A stretch of 34,896 bases of DNA, from positions 1 to 34,896 of the forward strand of contig CAILVF010000032.1 in NCBI GenBank assembly GCA_903837605.1, in the 5' to 3' direction. A program made the position numbers and the translations under genes. The notes below the pieces were generated by a model. That model did no database searches and was not told the DNA's origin. It saw only the letters and a program-made list of their open reading frames with translations. Below, piece by piece: positions 1 through 7,046 of the stretch; within the stretch, counting starts at the first letter, position 1, and each line of letters starts with the position of its first letter. This DNA is from an uncultured Bacteroidales bacterium. GTDB taxonomy: Bacteria; Bacteroidota; Bacteroidia; Bacteroidales; FEN-979.

Positions 1-1247
1 ATGTTCTTATGTCCTAATGATTCACTAATAAACTCAACACTGGCCCCGGTTCTTTTCAATACTGTTGCAAAGCTATGTCTGGCTACATAAGTCGTTGCAA
101 CAGGAATCTCCAAACTACCCGTGATCCGCTTCATGTATTTATTGGTAGTCTTTATCAATTGAGCAATGGTCCTATGTTGATCTTTATAGGTCATTCCTTC
201 CTTCAGGATTGGGAAAATATACATATCTGGTGTTGAGGGTTTAACGCCCCAGCGGTCAATTATCCTACCGATCTGCCTGGTTATAATCACGGTAATTTCA
301 AGGCTTTCATTTCCATTCTTCTCAGTCTTAGCGCGTTCAAACACCATTGTGTCACCCCTGATATTTGAACGTTTCAATAGTGCGATATCTTTGAAATTAA
401 TACCATTACACAAAAAGCTGAATAACCACAGATCCCGGCTCAGATGCTCTTTTGTTCCATCAATAACTTTATAGTCTGCAATTTTTGCCACATCAGCTTG
501 TGTTAGAGCTCGCTTATTGTGGTTCCAATTCGGAATGGTATACTTGCCTTTGCCAAAAGGGTACACCGTTCCTTCTGGTGCTTTCTCATTAAAGATTGCC
601 CTAAGACATCGTAGATACATTGAAACAGTTGTCTTTGATATTGGACGCTTTGCCTTCTTTCCAACAGTCCTTCCCATCATCCATTTTTCGTAATCTTTCA
701 GGAATTTGACTGTCACGGCAGTATATGGATAATTTTCCTTAGCAGTAAAATCATTCAGTGAATTCAGAGTACATTCATAAGTTATGGCAGTTCCAATTTT
801 ACCTTCTTTGCGGAGAACTGAAGCCTTATTATAAATTGCAGCAAAAACGTCCTGGTCATCCTTTGCATTCGCAAAGTAAACCTCTTCAAAAGCCTCGAAG
901 GTAAAGGGTTGCTTATTAACAATAGTTGCAATTGCTGTCATTGCTTCATTTTCCTGCGCTCTAATATATACATCAATAGTTTTATACGGTTCACTGGGAT
1001 TGTCCTTTCTAACTCTTTTAAACTCCTGTTCCGTCATCGATATGCTCTTATCGACCTTCCTTAGCCAGAACTTTTGGTACTCTGTAAAGTCTTCACCTAC
1101 CTTCTCAGGAATATACCTTATAGTATAGAATTTCTGCCTACGATCATATGTCACTCTCAACTTAACAGGGTAGTGACCATCTTTTCTTGCCATTCTTTTT
1201 TCAAGAAGGATGGCAGTTGTCACAGATTTTGTTTGTTTAGGCTTCAT
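1..1247 (-). CDS. Tyrosine recombinase (phage-type integrase), C-terminus beyond window
   Basis: Site-specific recombinase that would integrate or excise the element whose end lies here. I read 415 codons from an ATG at 1247 to the window edge with no stop. The N-terminal ~90 residues look like an arm-site DNA-binding domain, followed by a SAM-like core-binding region (about 105-215) and the catalytic domain. The box YVARHSFAT ends in the conserved Arg390, with Tyr387 where HxxR families have His. SLGHKN at the edge supplies the second conserved His (H413). The nucleophilic Tyr should lie just outside the window. The first catalytic Arg region reads CNGINFKDI, with Asn where many relatives have Arg; I recall such variants in Bacteroidota integrases. 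The gene points away from a truncated tRNA-Val, the usual arrangement for a tRNA-targeting integrase. A TATATTTG box lies about 30 bases upstream. Confidence 0.9.
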   Translation of the reverse strand, partial: MKPKQTKSVTTAILLEKRMARKDGHYPVKLRVTYDRRQKFYTIRYIPEKVGEDFTEYQKFWLRKVDKSISMTEQEFKRVRKDNPSEPYKTIDVYIRAQENEAMTAIATIVNKQPFTFEAFEEVYFANAKDDQDVFAAIYNKASVLRKEGKIGTAITYECTLNSLNDFTAKENYPYTAVTVKFLKDYEKWMMGRTVGKKAKRPISKTTVSMYLRCLRAIFNEKAPEGTVYPFGKGKYTIPNWNHNKRALTQADVAKIADYKVIDGTKEHLSRDLWLFSFLCNGINFKDIALLKRSNIRGDTMVFERAKTEKNGNESLEITVIITRQIGRIIDRWGVKPSTPDMYIFPILKEGMTYKDQHRTIAQLIKTTNKYMKRITGSLEIPVATTYVARHSFATVLKRTGASVEFISESLGHKN

Positions 1248-1269
1248 AATAGGTCAATTTTGTATAAGG

Positions 1270-1299
1270 TTGAATACAAATATACCTACATTGAATACA
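1270..1299. repeat. Direct repeat TTGAATACA x2, spaced two helical turns
   Basis: TTGAATACA occurs at 1270-1278 and again at 1291-1299, start to start 21 bases. The pair straddles the presumed integrase -7 box (1277-1284). It could be an operator for the integrase gene or arm-type recombinase/excisionase sites near the attachment site. Two copies of nine bases in AT-rich DNA may also be chance. Confidence 0.4.
1277..1284 (-). promoter_or_regulatory. Putative -7 box (TATATTTG) of the integrase gene
   Basis: On the minus strand the sequence reads TATATTTG, an exact match to the Bacteroidota primary-sigma -7 consensus TAnnTTTG, about 30 bases ahead of the integrase ATG. No TTTG or TTG -33 element is evident at 19-21 bases upstream, so the call rests on the -7 box alone. 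Confidence 0.4.
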
Positions 1300-1424
1300 G
1301 AATCCTATAAAAAACTAAAATAGATGTAAAATTAATTCAAGGAAACAACAATATAAGATACACATATAAAGTATTTTACGAATATTTAAATAGCATCCAA
1401 TAAAATTTAAAATAATAGATGGAT

Positions 1425-1471
1425 TCTGCCTTACAAGCAGAGGGTCACAGGTTCGAATCCTGTTGCTCCCA
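1425..1471 (+). pseudogene. 3' half of tRNA-Val (anticodon UAC), attachment-site remnant
   Basis: The anticodon stem TCTGC/GCAGA encloses the loop CTTACAA, anticodon TAC (1432-1434), which reads valine codons. A short variable region follows, then a perfect T-arm (ACAGG, loop TTCGAAT, CCTGT), the acceptor strand TGCTCCC and discriminator A at 1471. The 5' acceptor strand and D-arm are absent: the AT-rich sequence upstream has no match to a D-stem. This is therefore the displaced 3' half left when an element integrated into the anticodon region. The intact tRNA is expected to be rebuilt at the other end of the element, outside the window. It is unlikely to give a functional tRNA from this copy. 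Confidence 0.85.
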
Positions 1472-1476
1472 CTTCA

Positions 1477-1513
1477 AAAAAACCACTTATGAAAATTTCG
1501 TAAGTGGTTTTTT
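1477..1513 (+). terminator. Intrinsic terminator of the (former) tRNA-Val gene
   Basis: Six bases after the tRNA end there is a near-perfect hairpin with stem AACCACTTATGAAA against its complement (one G-T pair) and a very short loop, ending in a T6 run. Its A-run on the left makes it potentially bidirectional. It is what would terminate the tRNA transcript if the 5' half were present. Confidence 0.8.
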
Positions 1514-1650
1514 GTTGGTGAATTGTTGCATGTAAATTCCATGACGGCTATAAAAAAAATTCTATATTAAAAACGAGTAAATTGAAAAAAGTTGAACTTT
1601 GTCATCAATGAAGGAGTCAACTCTGTTAAACTCCGTAAAACAATTTTGAA

Positions 1651-2724
1651 ATGATTAACAAGAGTATTAGATCATTGGAGGGTTCTTCCGTTATAAAAGT
1701 CGCTGCACTGATAATTATAATTGCAGGATTGATTTATGCAAAAGCCATCATCACTCCGTTTTTACTCGCGCTATTTATAAGTATCATTTGTGCGCAACCC
1801 ATTTCCTGGCTTGAGAAAAAGAGAATGCCAAGATGGCTCGCGCTTATCGTCGTAATATCAGGATTAGTGATACTTTTCTCCGGATTTGCTTTCCTGATCG
1901 GAGGAACAGTATCCTCCTTTACTGGCAATGTTTCAAAATATGAATCTACTCTCACGACAATCAGCAACTCATTTATTCAATTTTTAAATGAGAAAGGGTT
2001 GAAAATCCAGCCTGATGAGGTATCAAAGTTTATTCAACCGGCAAGGATACTGGAATTTACCGCAAGCGCTGTAAATGGACTGTTAAATATGATGGGGAAT
2101 ACCTTCCTGATCTTCCTTATCACTTTATTTATTCTTATGGAATTCGGTAGTTTTGCTGTTAAAGCAAAAGCAATTCTGAGTGGATCGGATGAATCCATTG
2201 CTTATTTTTCGATCATTACACAAAATATCCGTCACTATCTTGGGATTAAGACCTTGGTGTGTTTATCAATTGGGATTTTTATCTACATAGCATTATTGAT
2301 CATCGGGGTTGATTATCCTTTGCTTTGGGCACTGATTGCAGCTCTTATGAATTATATTCCGAATATTGGGTCCATCCTAGCTGCGATTCCAGCAGTTCTT
2401 TTTGCCTTGGTACAATTCGGATTAGGTGGTGCACTCTGGACTCTGGGCTCGTTTCTGCTTATCAACAATGTTCTTGGAAATTTTGTTGAACCCAGGATCA
2501 TGGGAAAAGGCCTTGGTCTTTCAACTCTGGTTGTATTCCTTTCTCTTCTCTTCTGGGGGTTTATTTTGGGAACGGTGGGCATGTTCCTGTCAGTTCCTCT
2601 CACCATGACCATTAAGATCATCCTGGAACAGAATGAGAATACCCGATGGATCGCAATACTTTTGGGAACTCCGGCAGAAGCTAAACTCCATCTTCAGCCT
2701 AAGAAACCAGTTCAGGAACAATAA
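1651..2724 (+). CDS. AI-2E family transporter (PerM/YhhT-like permease)
   Basis: Integral inner-membrane protein of 357 residues, the usual length for the AI-2E exporter/PerM family (DUF20). Hydrophobic segments lie at about 14-50 (two helices) and 62-85. A soluble stretch follows at about 87-145, then a helix near 146-165 and a cluster of helices from about 200 to 330. The family's conserved C-terminal half is recognisable, with YIPNIGS followed by the glycine-rich NNVLGNFVEPRIMGKGLG. Family members are proposed to export autoinducer-2 or act as ion/solute transporters. The substrate cannot be told from sequence, and the name should not be taken as evidence of quorum sensing. It stands alone, on the chromosomal side of the tRNA junction. 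Confidence 0.9.
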   Translation: MINKSIRSLEGSSVIKVAALIIIIAGLIYAKAIITPFLLALFISIICAQPISWLEKKRMPRWLALIVVISGLVILFSGFAFLIGGTVSSFTGNVSKYESTLTTISNSFIQFLNEKGLKIQPDEVSKFIQPARILEFTASAVNGLLNMMGNTFLIFLITLFILMEFGSFAVKAKAILSGSDESIAYFSIITQNIRHYLGIKTLVCLSIGIFIYIALLIIGVDYPLLWALIAALMNYIPNIGSILAAIPAVLFALVQFGLGGALWTLGSFLLINNVLGNFVEPRIMGKGLGLSTLVVFLSLLFWGFILGTVGMFLSVPLTMTIKIILEQNENTRWIAILLGTPAEAKLHLQPKKPVQEQ

Positions 2725-2802
2725 AATGATATCCTGACGGCCTTCAGATAGCTGATTCATCACGATTTTTTTTATTACTGCATTTTCTGCAATCTTTGCA
2801 TC

Positions 2803-4086
2803 ATGTTAAAATTCCTTGGGAACCGCTCCGACTACTTCAGGAATATTTCAAAACTGGTTGCAGGTACTTCTGTCGCACAGCTCATATCGTTTCTTGCCGC
2901 GCCTGTTATAACGAGGGTTTATACCCCTTCGGATGTAGGTGCGTTTACATTTCTCATATCCATTGCAGGCGGCATAGGCCTGGTTGCTGCGCTGAGGTAT
3001 GAGATGGCGATCATACTCCCTGCGGAGAACAGGGACTCGGTTAACCTCGTTTTTCTTTCACTGATCATCGCTTTGTTTGTTTCATTCCTGTCAACTTCGG
3101 TACTGTTCATAATTGACAGGGCATTTCTGCCCGGCATTATCAGGAATCCCTTATACAAACAATGGATCTACCTTCTCCCTGCCCTTATCTTCCTTATGGC
3201 GGCAAGCAGTATTTTCCAGCAATGGTTTAACCACAGGAAGGAATACAAAGCTTTGGCGTATTCCAAGATATTTACGTCGGCCGGAAATAACCTCACAACC
3301 CTGCTTATGGGCTATGCAGGTTTCGGGGCGCTTGGATTGTGGCTCGGTAATTTTACCGGCTTCCTGGTGGTGGTAGTCTTCTTTGTCCTTATTTTTTATT
3401 CGAGGTACCGCAAAGACATAATGCAATTTAACTTCCCGCTACAAAAGGAACTGGCAGGAAAATATAAATACCTGCCCTTGGCTAATACCCCCCAGGTGAT
3501 TGTTGAAATGGTCCAGTCATATGGGATCGTATACCTTTTAAAGATCTTCTTTTCAGCTTCTGTGCTGGGATTATACTCCTTATCCCTTCGCCTGCTCCAG
3601 GCCCCTATGTGGCTGGTGGGTATATCAATCGGACAGGTTTTCTATAAAGAAGCTTCCGAACAATACCAGAGGGACGGAAACCTGATAAAGCCGGTGATGA
3701 AAACGATTAAAACATCCGCTGCGATAGCATTGCCCGTGTTGATCATACTTCTTACCGCGGGCCCCTGGCTTATCGGTTTTGTTTTTGGCAGGGCATGGAC
3801 CGAAGCCGGGATGTATGCGCGAATACTGGCTCCCTGGATGTTCCTTGATTTTATCCGCTCAACTATTCACCAGACCCCCCTCATTATCCGCAAAGCAAAA
3901 CCCATGTTCTACCTTTCGCTGATAGGCGCGGTTCTGATCATAGTCCCAATCGTTTCAGGAGGACTGTTTTTTAAAGATGCCATCATGGCATTCATCCTGT
4001 TATCGGCCCTGCAATGCTTCTATTCCCTGGGAATTATCCTCTGGATCATCGCATTGGCAAGGAAGCACAGCCTGCCAAGGCAGTAA
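2803..4086 (+). CDS. Polysaccharide flippase (Wzx-like, MOP/oligosaccharide flippase superfamily)
   Basis: Inner-membrane protein of 427 residues with about twelve hydrophobic segments. The N-terminus GNRSDYFRNISKLVAGTSVAQLISFLAAPVI (about residues 5-35) has the signature of Bacteroidota lipopolysaccharide-biosynthesis flippases, continuing into TRVYTPSDVGAF. Such proteins flip undecaprenyl-linked glycans across the membrane for O-antigen, capsule or exopolysaccharide assembly. The gene converges with the GT2 gene ending at 4115, only 28 bases between stops. A flippase beside a glycosyltransferase suggests a small surface-glycan locus, though no polymerase or full gene set is present. Start chosen at the ATG directly before the conserved N-terminal motif. 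Confidence 0.88.
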   Translation: MLKFLGNRSDYFRNISKLVAGTSVAQLISFLAAPVITRVYTPSDVGAFTFLISIAGGIGLVAALRYEMAIILPAENRDSVNLVFLSLIIALFVSFLSTSVLFIIDRAFLPGIIRNPLYKQWIYLLPALIFLMAASSIFQQWFNHRKEYKALAYSKIFTSAGNNLTTLLMGYAGFGALGLWLGNFTGFLVVVVFFVLIFYSRYRKDIMQFNFPLQKELAGKYKYLPLANTPQVIVEMVQSYGIVYLLKIFFSASVLGLYSLSLRLLQAPMWLVGISIGQVFYKEASEQYQRDGNLIKPVMKTIKTSAAIALPVLIILLTAGPWLIGFVFGRAWTEAGMYARILAPWMFLDFIRSTIHQTPLIIRKAKPMFYLSLIGAVLIIVPIVSGGLFFKDAIMAFILLSALQCFYSLGIILWIIALARKHSLPRQ

Positions 4087-4114
4087 GGATCCATCGGGGG
4101 CGTTTGCCGGGGGA

Positions 4115-5062
4115 TCAATAATAATTTTTCCTGATATGCTTTATAAGCTGCTGGGGCATAAGTATCTGCGTAAGGGCAGATGCCATATAGGAGAATGCCA
4201 GCGGTTTTAATTTAAAAGCTCTCACAAGGTAATGCATTGACCGGCCCCAGTCCTTAGCTTCAATCCTGTAAAGCTTTGCAAGGGTAATAAAGTAATTATA
4301 GGTTTTGTCGGCCTGGTTCAGATTGTGTGAACTTTCAAAACTGATAAGGTAATCGATCTCCTGCTGTGTTGCCGTGCCTTTGCGGACGATTTCCTTAAGG
4401 ATATCCCTGAACCTGGCATCCCTGATCTTGAGGCTGATTGAACTGGGGACCATCCTGTACCTAACCAGGGGCTCGGCGAAATTTACAACCCGGCCATGTT
4501 TCGAAAGCTGGTACAAAAAGATATAATCGTTAAAATAAAACTTCACCATTTCGTTATACCCTCCGACCATTACAGCAGCTTCCTTGCGGAAGAAAGTGGA
4601 GGAATGAACAAAACAATTTTCTTTTTCAAGGACTTTCCTGATGTCTTCATCCGACCGGGGAAGGCTGGAAGTAAATATGTAGTTGCCGTCCATATCCATC
4701 ATTTCGGCTGTGCTGCCGCATAAAACATAGCCGGGATTGTTCTCGAGGAATTCGAACTGCAACCTGATACGATCCTTAAGACAGATGTCATCTGCATCTA
4801 TCCTGGCAATATAACGGCTCCTTGCAATCGACAGGCCCTTGTTTGATGCAGCGGCAACACCGGCATTGGCCTGGTGTACATAAACAATCCGGTTATCCCT
4901 GAAGGAAGCTATGATTTCTTTGGAACGGTCGGTCGAGCCATCATCGATAATAATGAACTCGAAATTTTCAAATGTCTGGCTGATTACGCTCTCAATGGTT
5001 TCTTTCAAATACTTTTCCCCATTGTAAACAGTCATCAGGATGCTGACCCCGGGTTCCTTCAT
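4115..5062 (-). CDS. Glycosyltransferase family 2
   Basis: A 315-residue GT-A fold enzyme that transfers a sugar from a nucleotide-sugar donor, probably for surface glycan synthesis. The N-terminus GVSILMTVYNGEKYLKETI, the IIIDDGSTD motif (about residues 36-44) and the ARIDADD metal-binding box (about 89-95) are typical of GT2. The C-terminal third (from about 230) is helical with no transmembrane segment, so the enzyme is likely peripheral. It is the last gene of the dnaX run, 10 bases after the CoA-binding gene. Donor and acceptor sugars cannot be inferred. Confidence 0.9.
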   Translation of the reverse strand: MKEPGVSILMTVYNGEKYLKETIESVISQTFENFEFIIIDDGSTDRSKEIIASFRDNRIVYVHQANAGVAAASNKGLSIARSRYIARIDADDICLKDRIRLQFEFLENNPGYVLCGSTAEMMDMDGNYIFTSSLPRSDEDIRKVLEKENCFVHSSTFFRKEAAVMVGGYNEMVKFYFNDYIFLYQLSKHGRVVNFAEPLVRYRMVPSSISLKIRDARFRDILKEIVRKGTATQQEIDYLISFESSHNLNQADKTYNYFITLAKLYRIEAKDWGRSMHYLVRAFKLKPLAFSYMASALTQILMPQQLIKHIRKNYY

Positions 5063-5072
5063 AAATTAATTT

Positions 5073-5528
5073 TCAGTTGGGCAAGGGGCCAAAGATCTTT
5101 TTCAGGGTCTTATGAAATTTATGAAATCCGCTCACAGGTTCAGTCCACATGAGGATGCACTGTTTGCTTACCAGGTTGACCGGTTTGTCTTTAAGATAAT
5201 CCAAAGCCTCCCTGGTATCACTCATCTGTTGTATCCATATGTTGTCAAAACCTTTATCCATGGCTTCCTTCACAACCTCAAGAGTGTTGTTTTTTGGCGT
5301 GATTACCAGGAGGTTTTTAACATCGCCGGGGAGGGCGCTGACCGAATGAAAACAAGGCTGGCCCTCAATAATATCTGTCTCCGGGTTGACCGGGTAAATT
5401 TCAAAGCCTTTCTTCTTCAGATCCAGATAAGCGACATGCCCGAATTTTTTAGGGTCACGTGAAACACCTGCTATTGCAAGCTTCCTGCCTTCGAGGAATT
5501 GTTCAATTGACTTTCGTGAGGTTTTCAT
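5073..5528 (-). CDS. CoA-binding domain protein (YccU-like, CoA_binding_2)
   Basis: A 151-residue protein made of one Rossmann-type CoA-binding domain. LAIAGVSRDPKKFGHVAYLDL (from about residue 17) is the nucleotide-binding start. YPVNPETDIIEG, LLVITPKNNT and the WIQQMSD segment follow the YccU family pattern. The family binds CoA or similar ligands, and its cellular role is poorly defined. The C-terminal extension (about 135-151) is lysine-rich and probably lineage-specific. It lies 19 bases after the acyltransferase stop and 10 before the GT2 start, so it is most likely co-transcribed. Confidence 0.88.
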   Translation of the reverse strand: MKTSRKSIEQFLEGRKLAIAGVSRDPKKFGHVAYLDLKKKGFEIYPVNPETDIIEGQPCFHSVSALPGDVKNLLVITPKNNTLEVVKEAMDKGFDNIWIQQMSDTREALDYLKDKPVNLVSKQCILMWTEPVSGFHKFHKTLKKIFGPLPN

Positions 5529-5547
5529 GCTGATATGATTTACGGTT

Positions 5548-6102
5548 CTATAATCCTGAAAGATTAAACCTGTCGGGGTGTTTCGCTTTCTTCCCCTTAT
5601 AGAAATCCTGTATGATCACAAGGTCTTTCTCAAAATCCCCGCTTGGAATGATGATCGGTCCTATCCCTCCCGATTTGTTACTGTAGTCAATAAAAGAGCA
5701 GGCTATGGGCACATGGGCCTCCAGGGCTATCATGTAAAACCCTTTTTTCCAGTGTGTGACTTTCTTTCGTGTGCCCTCGGGCGTGATCACGACATACAGT
5801 GTTTCGCTGGCGTCGAATAACTCCTTAACCTGGTCGACCATGTTATTTTTCTTGCCCCTGGCGACGGGTATTCCGCCCAGCTTTTTAAAAAACCATCCGA
5901 AGGCTCCTTTGAAAACTTCCTCTTTGATCAGGAAGCGGATATTCACATCGGCCACGTGGAATGTCATCCAGCCTACGATAAAATCCATATAGCTGGTATG
6001 AGGAGCAGATATGATGACTGCTTTTTTAATCTCAGGAGGCATCCTGCCATCGGTATTCCAGCCCATTGATTTCAACACCGTTTTCGTGATCCAATGGCTC
6101 AT
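5548..6102 (-). CDS. PlsC-like 1-acylglycerol-3-phosphate acyltransferase
   Basis: A 184-residue acyltransferase of the LPLAT/PlsC family, predicted to acylate lysophosphatidic acid or a related acceptor at the inner membrane. Catalytic motif I is HTSYMD with His35 and Asp40 (the HX4D pair). GGIPVARG (about 76-83) matches the family's acceptor-site motif, and PEGTR (108-112) is the conserved EGTR box. It lacks the long N-terminal membrane anchor of classical PlsC and resembles the short Bacteroidota homologues. The ATG overlaps the stop codon of the kinase gene as ATGA, indicating translational coupling. Substrate identity is inferred from the family only. Confidence 0.88.
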   Translation of the reverse strand: MSHWITKTVLKSMGWNTDGRMPPEIKKAVIISAPHTSYMDFIVGWMTFHVADVNIRFLIKEEVFKGAFGWFFKKLGGIPVARGKKNNMVDQVKELFDASETLYVVITPEGTRKKVTHWKKGFYMIALEAHVPIACSFIDYSNKSGGIGPIIIPSGDFEKDLVIIQDFYKGKKAKHPDRFNLSGL

Positions 6103-7046
6103 GGCTTCAGACTTTTACTGAACCGGGGTGAAATATAGTTTTCGAAACTTTTACAGACCTCAGCGGCAAAGGCGATACCGGTTTTAATGATTCTCTCAGG
6201 CGTGCCGGCGGCTTCTAAATCTGCTGAGGCATTGCCCGGGCCCGCGGTTGCCAGGGCATAGATTATCCCGGCATTAAAGGAGTCTCCGGCGCCTACTGTG
6301 CTTAACAGGGGTTTCACAGGCGGGATGTCGACAAGGATTTTTTTGTCGCCAAACCAGGCTATGACGCTTTTACTGTTCCTGGTTATGATCAGGTTAGTAC
6401 AACCACAAGCCCTGACCTTCGTTTTAACCTCTTCAGGCTTCTTCAAATTAAAAATTGTAAGAAAGTCCTCATCGGAACCCCTTACGATATCGGCAAGAGA
6501 TATATTTTCTACGATCCAGGGCCTGGCTTTTTCCAGTTTGTCAAGGTGGGATTTCCTGAAGTTGGGGTCAAAGACGATAATGGCTCCCCTTGTTTTTGAC
6601 TTACGGATCCATTGTGATATCTTACCGTGAATGCCGGGAGTAATGGAATAAATCGAGCCAAACAGTATGATATCCCCCTTGTTAACCGCCGGCAGGGGAT
6701 CTTTCATCCTGATCCCGGGATAGGATGTATAAAAAGAATATGAAGCATTGCTCTTTTGGTCGAGGAATGCAAGGGCAAGAGCAGTTTTTCCTTCGGTAAA
6801 TCTTGTTATATGCCTGGTTCCGACATTATTCTCCAGGAGGAAGGAATCTATGATCCTGCCGGTTTGGTCGCTCCCGTATTCGCTGATGAACTCCACTTTA
6901 AGCCCGGCCCTGCCGAGTGATACGGAAGAATTCAGCATGGAGCCTCCCGGAATGGCCGATACCGGTTTGCCATCCCTGAAAATAATGTCAAGTACCGTTT
7001 CTCCTATAGTGTAAATTACACGGCCCATCTCAATATTCAATTTCAA
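6099..7046 (-). CDS. PfkB-family carbohydrate kinase (fructokinase-like)
   Basis: Cytosolic ribokinase-fold sugar kinase of 315 residues, normal for the family. VIYTIGETVLDIIF begins the first strand, GGSMLNSSVSLGRAG is the substrate-side glycine motif (PfkB signature 1 area), and STVGAGDSFNAG (about residue 250) holds the catalytic Asp of the GAGD anion hole. The phosphoryl acceptor is probably a hexose or pentose such as fructose, but cannot be fixed. The start is uncertain. The ATG at 7046 lies inside dnaX and overlaps its end by 17 bases. A second in-frame ATG at 7028, two bases past the dnaX stop, gives the product MGRVIYTIGE, closer to typical N-termini. It is co-transcribed with dnaX and the acyltransferase. 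Confidence 0.9.
   Translation of the reverse strand: MKLNIEMGRVIYTIGETVLDIIFRDGKPVSAIPGGSMLNSSVSLGRAGLKVEFISEYGSDQTGRIIDSFLLENNVGTRHITRFTEGKTALALAFLDQKSNASYSFYTSYPGIRMKDPLPAVNKGDIILFGSIYSITPGIHGKISQWIRKSKTRGAIIVFDPNFRKSHLDKLEKARPWIVENISLADIVRGSDEDFLTIFNLKKPEEVKTKVRACGCTNLIITRNSKSVIAWFGDKKILVDIPPVKPLLSTVGAGDSFNAGIIYALATAGPGNASADLEAAGTPERIIKTGIAFAAEVCKSFENYISPRFSKSLKP

Larger units (their letters stand above)
1..1424. mobile_element. Terminal part of an integrated genetic element (tRNA-Val target)
   Basis: The region left of the tRNA-Val half carries an integrase gene and AT-rich DNA. It ends exactly where tRNA homology begins, near the anticodon stem (about 1425). This is the expected structure of one junction of a tRNA-integrating island, prophage or conjugative element. 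The rest lies outside the window, so element type and size cannot be judged. The exact crossover point is an inference. Confidence 0.6.
1248..1650. other. Gene-free interval between integrase and AI-2E permease
   Basis: About 400 bases without a protein gene. It holds the integrase promoter region and direct repeats (1270-1299), AT-rich element DNA to about 1424, the tRNA-Val half (1425-1471) and its terminator (to 1513). About 135 bases of leader for the permease gene at 1651 follow, in which I see no clear TAnnTTTG promoter. Confidence 0.7.

Noticed and set aside
1074..1310. Small + strand frame overlapping the integrase start
   Set aside because: Antisense to the integrase gene and running into AT-rich DNA; no recognisable protein.
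1651..2724. Quorum-sensing (AI-2) role for the permease
   Set aside because: Only the family name suggests it; no luxS or related genes are here.
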